Shown here: positions 1 through 8,366 of the stretch, piece after piece | Layout: each line of letters begins with the position of its first letter | Numbering within the stretch: position 1 is the stretch's first letter | Assembly: GCA_943331105.2 (NCBI GenBank) | Contig: CALQKH020000009.1 | Location: forward strand, 1-64,000 | Direction of reading: 5' to 3' | Length of the DNA: 64,000 nt | Source of the DNA: Akkermansia muciniphila | Lineage (GTDB): Bacteria; Pseudomonadota; Gammaproteobacteria; Burkholderiales; Burkholderiaceae_C | Translations under genes and position numbers: made by a program | The notes under the pieces: model-generated | Database searches by the model: none | Seen by the model: only the letters and a program-made list of their open reading frames with translations | What the model was told of the DNA's origin: nothing

Positions 1-534
1 CTGACCAAGCCGATTGGCACAGGCACCTTGTTTGCGGCGCACGCACGCTTCGCCGCCAAAGGCCGCTGGATCCATGCGGCGCTGCAGTCGATGGTGCTGT
101 CCAACCAAAGGGGCGCTGAGATTTTGCGCACCCACGGGGCCACCGCCTGCACCGATTTGACCGGCTTTGGCCTGCTGGGCCACTTGGTGGAGATGACACG
201 CCCCTCTAACGTGGATGCCGAGCTGAACATGAGCGCACTCCCCCTACTGGACGGCGCGGTGGACTGCGTCCAGGCAGGTATCGTCAGTTCCTTGCAGCCG
301 GCCAATGTGCGATTACGCCGTGCCCTGCGCAACGCCGATGAGTTCATCAATGACCCCCGCTACCCTCTGTTGTTTGACCCTCAAACCGCTGGCGGCCTGC
401 TGGCCAGCGTGCCTGCCGCGCAAGCTGCGGCTTGTGTGCAAGCACTCAAGGCCGCAGGCTACGCGCACACCGCCATCATCGGCCGCATCAACGCGCAAGG
501 CGAGGCCATCGAGCCGGTTCTGCTGAAAACCTGA
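1..534 (+). CDS. selD: Selenide, water dikinase, C-terminal part (gene cut by window start)
   Basis: SelD makes selenophosphate from selenide and ATP for selenocysteine and selenouridine synthesis. The reading frame is open from base 1 and begins inside the gene; about 177 residues remain. The motif TDLTGFGLLGHLVEM and the late DPQTAGGLL segment are typical of the C-terminal half of SelD in the AIR-synthase-related fold. The ATP-binding N-terminal half and the catalytic Cys/Sec lie outside the window, so it cannot be seen whether this is a selenoprotein. A cupin gene follows 14 bases downstream on the same strand. Confidence 0.93.
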   Translation: MTKPIGTGTLFAAHARFAAKGRWIHAALQSMVLSNQRGAEILRTHGATACTDLTGFGLLGHLVEMTRPSNVDAELNMSALPLLDGAVDCVQAGIVSSLQPANVRLRRALRNADEFINDPRYPLLFDPQTAGGLLASVPAAQAAACVQALKAAGYAHTAIIGRINAQGEAIEPVLLKT

Positions 535-548
535 ACTGCTCCAACGAC

Positions 549-1229
549 ATGACCACCGAAAACCTCACACACCCCATCAAACTGAACGCCGACCTGAACC
601 AGCGCTGCATCGTGCACAGCCCCTCGCTCGACTGGGTGGACTCACCCGCATCGGGCGTATCGCGCCGCATGCTCGAGCGCGACGGGGGCGAAGTGGCGCG
701 CGCCACGTCCATCGTGCGCTACGCGCCCGGCTCGGCTTTTGCCAGCCACACGCATGGCGGCGGTGAAGAAATTTTGGTGCTCGAAGGCACTTTGCATGAC
801 GAGCACGGTATCTACGGTCCCGGCACTTACATCAAGAACCCGGTGGGCAGCGCGCACGCACCGTCCTCTCCTGAGGGCTGCACCCTGTTTGTGAAGCTGC
901 GCCACCTGGACGCACGCGACAACGAACGCGTGGTCATCGACACACACCGCAGTGAATGGCGTCAGGGATTGGTGGAGGGCCTGAAGGTTTTGCCCCTGAA
1001 CACCTTCGAGACACAAAACACCGCCTTGGTGCGCTGGGCGCCACAAACTTTTTTCAACCCGCACCGGCATTGGGGTGGCGAAGAAATTTTGGTGGTCGAG
1101 GGCGTGTTTTCTGACGAACACGGCGACTACTCAACAGGCAGTTGGCTGCGCAGCCCGCACATGAGCCAGCACCAACCCTTCAGCCGCGAGGGCTGCTTGA
1201 TCTTGGTGAAAACCGGGCACTTGGTCTGA
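549..1229 (+). CDS. Double-cupin (ChrR-like) domain protein
   Basis: A 226-residue protein made of two tandem cupin domains. The metal-binding motifs are visible twice: HTHGGGEE at residues 67-74 and HRHWGGEE at 172-179, each followed by a short EILV strand. This arrangement resembles the cupin domain of the anti-sigma factor ChrR and related stand-alone cupins that bind Zn or Fe, but there is no zinc-binding anti-sigma N-terminus. I chose the ATG at 549, because the longer frame from 432 would run through the end of selD and has no homologous look. The HAD dehalogenase gene starts 2 bases after the stop, so the two are probably co-transcribed. The substrate is unknown. Confidence 0.8.
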   Translation: MTTENLTHPIKLNADLNQRCIVHSPSLDWVDSPASGVSRRMLERDGGEVARATSIVRYAPGSAFASHTHGGGEEILVLEGTLHDEHGIYGPGTYIKNPVGSAHAPSSPEGCTLFVKLRHLDARDNERVVIDTHRSEWRQGLVEGLKVLPLNTFETQNTALVRWAPQTFFNPHRHWGGEEILVVEGVFSDEHGDYSTGSWLRSPHMSQHQPFSREGCLILVKTGHLV

Positions 1230-1231
1230 AC

Positions 1232-1936
1232 ATGACATCATCCACAACCCCCATTCGCGCCGTCGTGTTTGATGCCTACGGCACACTGTTCGATGTGTAT
1301 TCGATCGGCACTCTGGCCGAAAAACTTTACCCCGGCCAAGGCGCGGCCCTGTCGGTGCTGTGGCGTGACAAGCAAATTGAGTACACGCGGCTGATCTCGC
1401 TGAGCGACCCCAACCCCCAAGGCAGTCGGCATTACCTGTCGTTTTGGGACATCACGCGCGCAGCGCTGCGCTATGCACTGGCGCGTTTGGGCTTGGTGCA
1501 CACCAGCCCGAATGAAGACGCGCTGATGGCGCAATACGCCCAACTCACAGCCTTCCCAGAAAACCTGGGTGTGCTGCAAGCCTTGCGCCAACGCGGCGTG
1601 GCCACAGCGATTTTGTCGAACGGCAGCCCTGAGATGCTGCAATCGGCTGTGCACAGTGCGGGCATGAGTGAGCTGCTGGGGGCCGTGCTGTCGGTGGACA
1701 GCGTGCGCCAGTTCAAGACCACGCCCACGAGCTACCATCTGGTAACTGAGCACTTTGGGTTTGAGCCAGTCGATGTTTTGTTCGTGTCGAGCAATGCCTG
1801 GGATGCACTGGGCGCCACTTGGTTTGGCTTCACCACACTGTGGGTCAACCGTCAGGGCCTGCCGCCAGAGGCCATGGGCCCTGCACCGCACCACACGGGA
1901 CGCGACTTGAGCGAAGTGCTGAAGGTCTTGGGCTAA
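1232..1936 (+). CDS. Haloacid dehalogenase, type II (HAD superfamily)
   Basis: A 234-residue HAD hydrolase. Motif I is FDAYGTLFD with Asp14 as the nucleophile. Motif II is the SNGS segment near residue 130, the lysine motif is in QFKTTPTSYHL, and the SSNAWD motif is that of L-2-haloacid dehalogenases, in which Asp displaces halide from 2-haloacids with inversion. The sequence has the cap insertion and length typical of that family (about 220-240 residues). The start at 1232 is preferred over the in-frame ATG at 1142, which lies inside the cupin gene. The true substrate could be another small 2-substituted acid. Confidence 0.85.
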   Translation: MTSSTTPIRAVVFDAYGTLFDVYSIGTLAEKLYPGQGAALSVLWRDKQIEYTRLISLSDPNPQGSRHYLSFWDITRAALRYALARLGLVHTSPNEDALMAQYAQLTAFPENLGVLQALRQRGVATAILSNGSPEMLQSAVHSAGMSELLGAVLSVDSVRQFKTTPTSYHLVTEHFGFEPVDVLFVSSNAWDALGATWFGFTTLWVNRQGLPPEAMGPAPHHTGRDLSEVLKVLG

Positions 1937-2019
1937 AGCCTAGGCCAGACAAATGCTGTAAGCCACTTGCACGGCTTTGATTTTGAAGATGCTAACGTGT
2001 TTCACTGCCCACCTCCCAA

Positions 2020-2778
2020 ATGTCCATGAACACCCCGATCCAAGCTTCACTCACCCACCTTTTAGCGCCTCATGGCGTCATGCGCGTGGCCATCAACCTG
2101 GGCAACCCGGTGCTGGCAAGGCTTGATGCGTCGGGCGAGCCCTCCGGCATTTCAGCCGATCTATCGCGCAGATTGGCCAAACAGCTGGGCTTGAGCATTG
2201 AATGGCGTGTCTTCAAAAAAGCCGATGAATCGGTACAGTGCGTTCGCTCTGACGCGGCCGACATTGGCTTTTTTGCCATCGACCCGGTGCGCGGTGAGGG
2301 CCTGCATTTTTCACCGCCCTATGTGCAAATTGAAGGGGCCTACATGGTGCGCAACGACTCGCCCCTGCAAAACAACGATGAAGTGGACCAAGCCGGCCAT
2401 CGCGTGACTGCAGGCGCGGGCAGTGCGTACGATTTGTTTCTCACGCGGCACCTGAAACACGCCACCATCGTGCGCGCACCCAGCTCACCCGCCGTGGTCG
2501 ACATGTTCATGGCCGAGCAGCTCGATGTGGCCGCAGGCGTCAAGCAGCAACTGCAGGCAGACGCCATGCGCCTGCCGGGCCTGCGCCTGCTGCCCGGCCG
2601 CTTCATGGTCATCCACCAAGCCATGGGCATTCCTGCAACACGCAGCGCACAGGCCCGCGAGCACCTGAATGCGTTTGTCGAAGAAGCCAAGCGATCTGGT
2701 TGGGTGGCCGAGGCCTTTGTGCGGCACCAGATCCAGGGTGCAGCTGTGGCCCCCCCGGGCTATCCCGCACACGACTGA
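2020..2778 (+). CDS. Family 3 extracellular solute-binding-like protein without signal peptide
   Basis: A 252-residue protein with the fold signature of ABC transporter family 3 substrate-binding proteins: a VMRVAINLGNP opening strand, the GISADLSRRLA segment, and DIGFFAIDPVR followed by FSPPYVQIEGAYMV. No cleavable signal sequence is visible, and no ABC permease or ATPase lies nearby, so it may be a cytoplasmic derivative with a catalytic or sensory role (compare cyclohexadienyl-dehydratase-like members). Its start could be either of two ATGs two codons apart (2020 or 2026). It stands alone between the HAD gene and a carboxymuconolactone-decarboxylase-like gene. Confidence 0.75.
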   Translation: MSMNTPIQASLTHLLAPHGVMRVAINLGNPVLARLDASGEPSGISADLSRRLAKQLGLSIEWRVFKKADESVQCVRSDAADIGFFAIDPVRGEGLHFSPPYVQIEGAYMVRNDSPLQNNDEVDQAGHRVTAGAGSAYDLFLTRHLKHATIVRAPSSPAVVDMFMAEQLDVAAGVKQQLQADAMRLPGLRLLPGRFMVIHQAMGIPATRSAQAREHLNAFVEEAKRSGWVAEAFVRHQIQGAAVAPPGYPAHD

Positions 2779-2839
2779 TCGTCGCCAAGTCCGGTGATAA
2801 ATTGAGACTTGATCTTTCAACCCCCCAAGAGACAGACCG

Positions 2840-3415
2840 ATGACCGCACCCAAAACAGACCGCCTGCCCGAAATTCCCCGCGAACAAATGACCGAGGCCC
2901 AGCGTGCGGCGGTGGATGAACTGGTCAGCGGTCCACGGGGCAAGCTCTCCGGACCGTTTGTTCCCTTGATGCGAAGCCCCGAGCTGATGCGCCGCTTGCA
3001 AAAAGTGGGGGAGTATCTGCGTTACGACAACACCGTGGGTTTGCACAACTCGGAATTTGCCGTTCTGGTGGTGGCTCGCCACTGGTCTCAACCGGTGGAA
3101 TGGCACATCCACAAACCGATTGCCATGAAGGCGGGCGTCAGCGAAGAAACCTGCGATGCGATTGCTGAAGGCCGCCGCCCGCCCCGCATGACAGACCAAG
3201 AGACCGTGGTCTACGACTTCTTGCAAGAGCTGCTGCACAACCAATCGGTGAGCGATGTGACCTGGGCGGCTGCACACCAAATGTTTGGCGATCAAGGCGT
3301 CATCGACATGACGGCGCACTGCGGCTATTACAGTTTGTTGGCCATGGTCATGAACACCACGCGCCGCAGCTTGCCGGACAACGCCGCACCGGGCATTGCG
3401 CCGTTTCCGCACTGA
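2840..3415 (+). CDS. Carboxymuconolactone decarboxylase family protein
   Basis: A 191-residue all-helical protein of the CMD/AhpD-like superfamily. The family-typical LMRSPELMRRLQKVGEYLRY and FAVLVVARHWSQPVEW segments are present. The CxxC pair of AhpD peroxidases is absent, and the corresponding region reads VEWHIHKPIA. It is therefore more like the gamma-carboxymuconolactone decarboxylase or uncharacterised members than a thiol peroxidase. Proteins of this type often accompany aromatic or TctC-linked catabolic operons. It lies on the plus strand, convergent with the minus-strand cupin/hydrolase/amidase set. Confidence 0.8.
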   Translation: MTAPKTDRLPEIPREQMTEAQRAAVDELVSGPRGKLSGPFVPLMRSPELMRRLQKVGEYLRYDNTVGLHNSEFAVLVVARHWSQPVEWHIHKPIAMKAGVSEETCDAIAEGRRPPRMTDQETVVYDFLQELLHNQSVSDVTWAAAHQMFGDQGVIDMTAHCGYYSLLAMVMNTTRRSLPDNAAPGIAPFPH

Positions 3416-3442
3416 AGGCCTGAACGGCGCTTCAGAGCACGC

Positions 3443-3937
3443 TCAACCAAAGGCGTTGAGCGTTTGCCCCCCCGCCTCCACCGGGTGTGCATGCACCAGC
3501 ACCACGGCCATCACACAGGTTTCAGTACCCCGGTTGATCCAGTTGTGCACCGTGCCGCGCTGCACCATGACGTCGCCAGCCTTCAGGTGGACTTCCTCGC
3601 CGGACTCCAGCTCCATGTCGATTTCACCCGACATGACCACGATGTAATCCACCGAGTCGGTGCGGTGCACCCGTTGCTGAACCCCGGGATGGAAGTCGAG
3701 GATGCGGAACACTGTACCGTTCTCGATCACCGAAAATTTGCCCTCACGCCTGCCTGCGTCCACATGGCCGTTGTTGTTGGCGGGGTTGGTGTCGGTGGTC
3801 CAGACGTTGCACACAAAGCCGTTGGGGCGGCCTTGGCGGTAACGGCTGCAGACTTCGTCGATTTCAACGATGGCTCTGCCTTGGTCGTCGTGACCGGTGA
3901 CGACGCGGCGAATGGACGGGTTGATCGGGTTGGACAT
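3443..3937 (-). CDS. Cupin domain protein
   Basis: A 164-residue single-domain cupin. The core VHRTDSVDYIVVMSGEIDMELESG is a canonical cupin motif 1 and GDVMVQRGTVHNWINRG is motif 2, so a metal site formed by His, Glu and His is likely. It is the last gene of the minus-strand set running from the TctC receptor at 8.1 kb down to here (TctC, deacetylase-like, amidase, hydrolase, cupin). The gaps between genes are 2-24 bases, so this is very probably one operon. The reaction is unknown; single cupins in catabolic operons can be dioxygenases, isomerases or sensors. Confidence 0.82.
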   Translation of the reverse strand: MSNPINPSIRRVVTGHDDQGRAIVEIDEVCSRYRQGRPNGFVCNVWTTDTNPANNNGHVDAGRREGKFSVIENGTVFRILDFHPGVQQRVHRTDSVDYIVVMSGEIDMELESGEEVHLKAGDVMVQRGTVHNWINRGTETCVMAVVLVHAHPVEAGGQTLNAFG

Positions 3938-3961
3938 TCAATGGGCTCCTTGGAAATCGGT

Positions 3962-4810
3962 TCAGTGCTCATCATGGCCCACGCGGTCCATGAAATCGGT
4001 CATGGCTGTCGCCAGGGTTTCTTCATGTGCGGCCCAGGCAGAAAACGGCAAAGCGGGCACGTCTTCGTCCGCCACCGGCAGCTCAAACAGTTCGCAGCCG
4101 GGGATCAGGGCCGCCGCTTCGCGGCCGTGGCGGGACACATGGGTTTTGTCGTTGCCGGGCACCAACCAGGCGGGCACACGAATGGCCTGCAGGGCCTCGG
4201 TCGTCATGCCCAGCACAGGTTCCCGCGGGCCTTGCAAAAAAATCTGAAGCCAGTGGCGCATGACGGCGGTGTATTGCTGGGGGTCCATGCCCATCAGACG
4301 GCCCAGGTTGCTGGGATCGGCGGCGATCAGTTCCTGGTAATAGGGCGTGGCACACACGGCGGCCATGCCACCTTGCTCTGCGGCACGGATGAACTGGCCG
4401 TAATAGTTCTCTGGCAAGCGGGCTGCTGTGAAAGCGCCGCCCGTGATGCGCAGCAGCAGCAAGCCACGCACCACCTCGGGGTGACGCAAGCTGGTGAGCA
4501 AGGCCAGCCGCGCCCCTGAAGAGCCACCACCCAAAAACGCAGGCACCGCATTCAGGTGCTGCATCAGCTGCACCCAGTCATCGGCCCAGATGTCTTCTTC
4601 ACCGCGATCGCCTGCGATCAAGACCTGAGAAGCCCCGGTGTTGCGACGATCGTGCAGCAACACCCGAAATCCCCGGGCCGCGATGCGGCGCGCCAAGGGC
4701 AGAAATTCTGCCCCACTGCGCCGTCCGCCCGAGACCAGCGCCAACCAAGGGCCTTGGTCGCCAACAAGGTCGTAATGCAGGCGCACGCCTTCGGTGTTCA
4801 CAAAGTCCAT
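3962..4810 (-). CDS. Alpha/beta hydrolase
   Basis: A 282-residue alpha/beta-hydrolase. The oxyanion region (ALVSGGRRSG), the LLHDRRNTGAS strand-turn and the nucleophile elbow GGSSG in the GGGSSGARLALL segment are visible. An acid in LVPGNDKTH and a C-terminal His region complete a Ser-Asp-His triad. The family includes C-C bond and ester hydrolases of degradation pathways. It starts 3 bases downstream of the amidase stop within the same minus-strand operon, so it probably acts on a product of the amidase or of the monooxygenase encoded in the partner operon. Confidence 0.85.
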   Translation of the reverse strand: MDFVNTEGVRLHYDLVGDQGPWLALVSGGRRSGAEFLPLARRIAARGFRVLLHDRRNTGASQVLIAGDRGEEDIWADDWVQLMQHLNAVPAFLGGGSSGARLALLTSLRHPEVVRGLLLLRITGGAFTAARLPENYYGQFIRAAEQGGMAAVCATPYYQELIAADPSNLGRLMGMDPQQYTAVMRHWLQIFLQGPREPVLGMTTEALQAIRVPAWLVPGNDKTHVSRHGREAAALIPGCELFELPVADEDVPALPFSAWAAHEETLATAMTDFMDRVGHDEH

Positions 4811-4813
4811 GGC

Positions 4814-6250
4814 TCAATCCAGCAAAACGGGCAAACGCCAGCCGATGGCCGATTCCACGGCATGGGCCACCTGCAGCAAATGGCGCTCTCCGTGCATGGC
4901 AGCGCCCATTTGCAAAGCCATGGGCAAGCATTGGGTCGAGACGCCCATGGGACATGTCAAGGCGGGATGACCGGTCAGGCTGAACAATCGGTTGCAGGCA
5001 CTGCGCTGCCCGGTGGGGTTGGCCATCAAGGCTTGCATGGTTTCGGGCAAAGCCTCGCGGCCTGGCCACATCAACACATCGACCTGGTCGGCTAGCAAAG
5101 CGCTGACCTGCTGTTGCCACACATCGGCCTGCACGCGGGCGGCGTGGTAGTTGTTCAAACTCAGCTGCGCTGCACCCACCAGTTTTTGGCGCAAGCCCTG
5201 TCCCAGCTGGTCCGGGTGGTTGCGCCCAATGTGCTGCAGTTGTTGAAATGCTTCGTAAGCAATCAGGGTGTTGGCCACCTGCACCACAGCGGGCTGCGGC
5301 GGCCAATCCACCGTCTCCACCGCCACCACGAGGGCGCCTTCCGCTTGCAGTATTTGCAGTGTCTCATCAAAGCAGGCCTGGATTTGCGGGTCGTGCGTGG
5401 CCTGGCCGTTTTCGGCGTTGTGCCACAGACCTGCTGGCACCCCGATACGCAACCCCTGAAGCACCGAACGCTGCACATCGGCAGTGCATGCAGTGGTCAC
5501 ATCGCTGCCGTGCCAGGCATCCCAGATCAGTGCCTGGTCCAGCGCGGTGCGCGTCAAAAATCCAGCCACGTCCAGGCTGGGGGCCAAAGCGATCACGCCC
5601 GACACAGGGTAAGCATGGCGCGTGGGTTTGAGGCCTACCACACCGCAGGCCGCCGCCGGGTGACGGATCGAGCCACCGGTGTCAGTGCCCGTGGCCGCCA
5701 TGCACAAACCTGCTGCCACCGCCGCCCCCGAGCCGCTGCTCGAGCTGCCCGGCATGTGTGCCAGATGCCAGGGGTTGCGCGCAGGCGGAAACAAGTCATC
5801 TTCGGAGGGCGAGCCAAAGGCAAATTCATGGCAAGCCGTTTTGCCCAAACTGATCACACCCAAACGTTCCAAACCTGTCACCAGCATGGCGCTGACCGTG
5901 GGCACCCAGTCGTGCAAATGCCGCGAATGCGCGGTGGTGCGCACGCCTTGCGTGAGGTAAACATCCTTGTGCGCCATCGGGATGCCATGCAAAGCGCCCC
6001 GGTATTGGCCTTGTGCGATCTCACGGGTGGCCTGGTGCGCTGCTTGCAAGGCGGTCTCGAGCGTGGGCGTGACGAAGGCATTCAGTTGTCCATCGAGTCG
6101 CTCAATGCGGTCGATGTACGCCAGCACCAAGTGCGTCGGCGTGATCGTCTGCTGACGAATCAGGGCACTGGCTTGCGCCAGAGACAGCGCATGCAAAGGC
6201 GTGTCGGAAAAGCTTTCAGCGCAAGGATTCAATGGCGTCTGACGGCTCAT
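4814..6250 (-). CDS. Amidase (amidase signature family)
   Basis: A 478-residue amidase-signature enzyme. The catalytic Lys lies in GIPMAHKDVY, and the glycine/serine-rich signature is GSSSSGSGAAVAAG. The cis-Ser and nucleophilic Ser are in ATGTDTGGSIRHPA, giving the Ser-cisSer-Lys triad that hydrolyses linear amides. The length is normal for the family. It is third in the operon that starts with the TctC receptor at 8133. Together with the deacetylase-like and alpha/beta-hydrolase neighbours it suggests breakdown of a compound containing amide bonds. GatA is excluded by the lack of gatB/gatC and by the catabolic context. Confidence 0.88.
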   Translation of the reverse strand: MSRQTPLNPCAESFSDTPLHALSLAQASALIRQQTITPTHLVLAYIDRIERLDGQLNAFVTPTLETALQAAHQATREIAQGQYRGALHGIPMAHKDVYLTQGVRTTAHSRHLHDWVPTVSAMLVTGLERLGVISLGKTACHEFAFGSPSEDDLFPPARNPWHLAHMPGSSSSGSGAAVAAGLCMAATGTDTGGSIRHPAAACGVVGLKPTRHAYPVSGVIALAPSLDVAGFLTRTALDQALIWDAWHGSDVTTACTADVQRSVLQGLRIGVPAGLWHNAENGQATHDPQIQACFDETLQILQAEGALVVAVETVDWPPQPAVVQVANTLIAYEAFQQLQHIGRNHPDQLGQGLRQKLVGAAQLSLNNYHAARVQADVWQQQVSALLADQVDVLMWPGREALPETMQALMANPTGQRSACNRLFSLTGHPALTCPMGVSTQCLPMALQMGAAMHGERHLLQVAHAVESAIGWRLPVLLD

Positions 6251-6253
6251 GCC

Positions 6254-7147
6254 TCAAGGCGCTGACAATGGGCTGGCTTGCTGAAACCATTGGCTGATTT
6301 CCGCGCCGTTCCAGAACACCACACCGGGCTGCTTGGCCAAAAATTCCAACATCATTTCAAAATAGCGGATGCGGTGCGCAGCACCCGAGATGTATGGATG
6401 CACCCCAAAGGCCATGATGCGCGCGCTGTGCGCCGACTCAGCATACAGCCGCTCAAACGCATCTTGGGTGCGCAGCAGCATCGCGTCCGAACGCTCGTGC
6501 GAGGTGAGCATGATGTTGATGTCGTTGAGCTCGATGGTGTAGGGCACCGACACCAACGGCCCATGTTTTGTATGCACATATTGCGGCTGGTCATCGAGCA
6601 CCCAGTCGCCAAACCAGGACATGCCCAGCTCCTTGATGAGGTCAGGCGTCTCCAGCGTCTGGCTGCGACCCGGACCCAACCAGCCTTGCGGACGCTGGCC
6701 AGTGAACCGGGTCAGCACGTCCAGTGTCTGCTGCATCATGGCCCGCTCATCCGGGATTTTCTGGATCGGAATTTGCTCGTAGCAATGGGCCATGAATTCC
6801 CAACCTGCTTCCAGTGCAGCTTGCGTCACACGAGGACGGGTTTCACACACCTTGGCATTGATCGACAGCGTCGGGCGAACGCCGACATTTTTGAAGGCGT
6901 CCATGAGGCGCCAAACCCCTACCCGCATGCCGTACTCATGCCAGGTCCAGTTGGGCACATCGGGCACCGGCGCTTGCCCGCCGGGCGGCGGCGAAACCAT
7001 GCGCGGCATGGGGCGCGCAATGTCCCATTCTTCGATGTTGACCACCGGCCAGACCACCAGCCGCACCCCCTCAGGCAGGCGCAAAGGGGGACGGTCAATG
7101 ATCGCAGAAAATGGCAGACGGTCTTGGGGGCGCAGTGCTTGGCTCAT
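6254..7147 (-). CDS. Polysaccharide deacetylase family protein (PuuE-like)
   Basis: A 297-residue NodB-fold protein. The segment WTWHEYGMRVGVWRL followed by a GWEFMAHCYEQIP stretch resembles the PuuE-type branch of polysaccharide deacetylases. Members of that branch act on cyclic ureides and imides (allantoinase, cyclic imidases) rather than sugars. I chose the ATG at 7147 because the frame upstream overlaps the TctC receptor gene and lacks family similarity. It overlaps no neighbour and sits 2-3 bases from both the receptor (upstream) and the amidase (downstream), so translation is probably coupled. A ring-opening amidohydrolase role would fit the amidase next door, but this is inference. 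Confidence 0.8.
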   Translation of the reverse strand: MSQALRPQDRLPFSAIIDRPPLRLPEGVRLVVWPVVNIEEWDIARPMPRMVSPPPGGQAPVPDVPNWTWHEYGMRVGVWRLMDAFKNVGVRPTLSINAKVCETRPRVTQAALEAGWEFMAHCYEQIPIQKIPDERAMMQQTLDVLTRFTGQRPQGWLGPGRSQTLETPDLIKELGMSWFGDWVLDDQPQYVHTKHGPLVSVPYTIELNDINIMLTSHERSDAMLLRTQDAFERLYAESAHSARIMAFGVHPYISGAAHRIRYFEMMLEFLAKQPGVVFWNGAEISQWFQQASPLSAP

Positions 7148-7149
7148 GT

Positions 7150-8133
7150 TCAGTTCACCCCGCCAGGAATCGACGCGGCAATCTGGCGCAGCTTGGCGGT
7201 TTCGCTGCGGATTTCCTGCACCATTTGCTCTGGGGTGCTGCCGACCAGACTCATGCCCATGTTGTTGAGTCTGCGTTGCACATCCGGATCGGCCAATGCG
7301 GTTTTGACCGAAGCATTCAAACGCGCCTGGATGTCGGCAGGCAGGCCTTTGGGGGCAAAGATGCCCACCCAATAGGTCAGGTCGTAACCCGTCAATCCCG
7401 CTTCACTCAAGGTGGGCACATCCGGGTAACGCGGGTCACGCACCGAGCTGGTGGTACCCAGGAAATTCACCTTGCCTGCATCGATGTGCGGCTTGGCTGC
7501 GCCGTCAAAAATCACCTGGCACACCCCCGCCAGCACATCCTGCATGCCAGGGCCAGAGCCTTTGTAGGGCACATGCACCATGTCAATCTTGGCCATCGCG
7601 TTGAACAACTCGCCCGCAAAATGCAAACCGCTGCCCATGCCCGAGGTCGCGTAATTGATCTTGCCTTTGTTTTTAGGGTCACGGGCATAGGTCAAAAATT
7701 CCGGCAAGGTTTTGGCGGGCACTGAAGGGTTGACCACCATCAACAAACCATATTTGCCCACCAATGAAATCGGCGTGAAGTCATTCACCGGGTCATACGA
7801 CAACGACTTTTCCACCACCGCCATGTAGGTCTTGGTGCCGTTGGTGGTCATGAGCAACTGGTAGCCGTCGGGGGCCATTTTGGTCACCGCCTCGCTGCCA
7901 ATGCGGCCACCGCCACCCGCACGGTTTTCGATGACGATGTTTTGGCCCAGATTGCGCGACATGGCCTCGGCAATGATGCGGCTGGCCTGGTCTGAAAAAC
8001 CACCCGCCGCGTAAGGCACGATGGCTTTGATGGGCCGCTGCGGGTAGGTTTGCGCCTGAGCAGATGCCATGCCGGCGCTGAACAACAGGCCGCAGCCCAG
8101 CCAGGCCAGAATTTTGCGCTTGGATGTCGTCAT
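7150..8133 (-). CDS. TctC/Bug family tripartite tricarboxylate transporter receptor (first of five)
   Basis: A 327-residue periplasmic solute receptor. The signal peptide (TTSKRKILAWLGCGLLFSAG ending in ASAQA) is followed by the Bug signature PQRPIKAIVPYAAGGFSD, ENRAGGGGRIGSEAV and DMVHVPYKGSGPGMQDVLAG. These proteins bind carboxylates and deliver them to TctAB-type permeases, but no tctA/tctB is present in this window. The ATG at 8133 follows an AAGGGG-like ribosome binding site; the longer frame to 8202 is rejected. It is the first gene of the minus-strand operon and is divergent from the IclR regulator at 8367, with an ATTCCG palindrome between them. Confidence 0.9.
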   Translation of the reverse strand: MTTSKRKILAWLGCGLLFSAGMASAQAQTYPQRPIKAIVPYAAGGFSDQASRIIAEAMSRNLGQNIVIENRAGGGGRIGSEAVTKMAPDGYQLLMTTNGTKTYMAVVEKSLSYDPVNDFTPISLVGKYGLLMVVNPSVPAKTLPEFLTYARDPKNKGKINYATSGMGSGLHFAGELFNAMAKIDMVHVPYKGSGPGMQDVLAGVCQVIFDGAAKPHIDAGKVNFLGTTSSVRDPRYPDVPTLSEAGLTGYDLTYWVGIFAPKGLPADIQARLNASVKTALADPDVQRRLNNMGMSLVGSTPEQMVQEIRSETAKLRQIAASIPGGVN

Positions 8134-8212
8134 TGGAATGACCCCTTCAGTTTTCTCTTGGTCGGTTGGATGTTTTGGGGTTTTGGCGACCCCGTGTTGC
8201 ACAAGAAAAATC

Positions 8213-8241
8213 AGTATGCGTACCGTTTTTTAGCTTGGCAA
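8213..8241 (-). promoter_or_regulatory. Predicted sigma-70 promoter of the TctC/deacetylase/amidase operon
   Basis: On the minus strand TTGCCA (8236-8241) is separated by 17 bases from CATACT (8213-8218). This gives a 5-of-6 -35 match and a 4-of-6 -10 match, about 80 bases before the receptor start. The IclR-type palindrome lies about 50 bases upstream of the -35 element. Confidence 0.4.
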
Positions 8242-8288
8242 TCGGGGGATCCCGCTTTGACGCCCGCAACAGGGTTTCTTGCTGCAAT

Positions 8289-8305
8289 ATTCCGAATCAT
8301 GGAAT
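8289..8305. promoter_or_regulatory. Predicted IclR operator, site 1
   Basis: The inverted repeat ATTCCG-AATCA-TGGAAT lies in the divergent region between the minus-strand receptor operon and the iclR-type gene. Outer T/A bases extend the symmetry to 8288-8306. The same 17-bp layout recurs at 9270-9286 in front of the second receptor gene, which strongly suggests that both bind the regulator encoded between them. Confidence 0.65.
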
Positions 8306-8366
8306 ACTTCAGCTGTTTGACCCGCCGGCGACACTTGGGCGCTCAACGCTTGACACCTTTCATGCC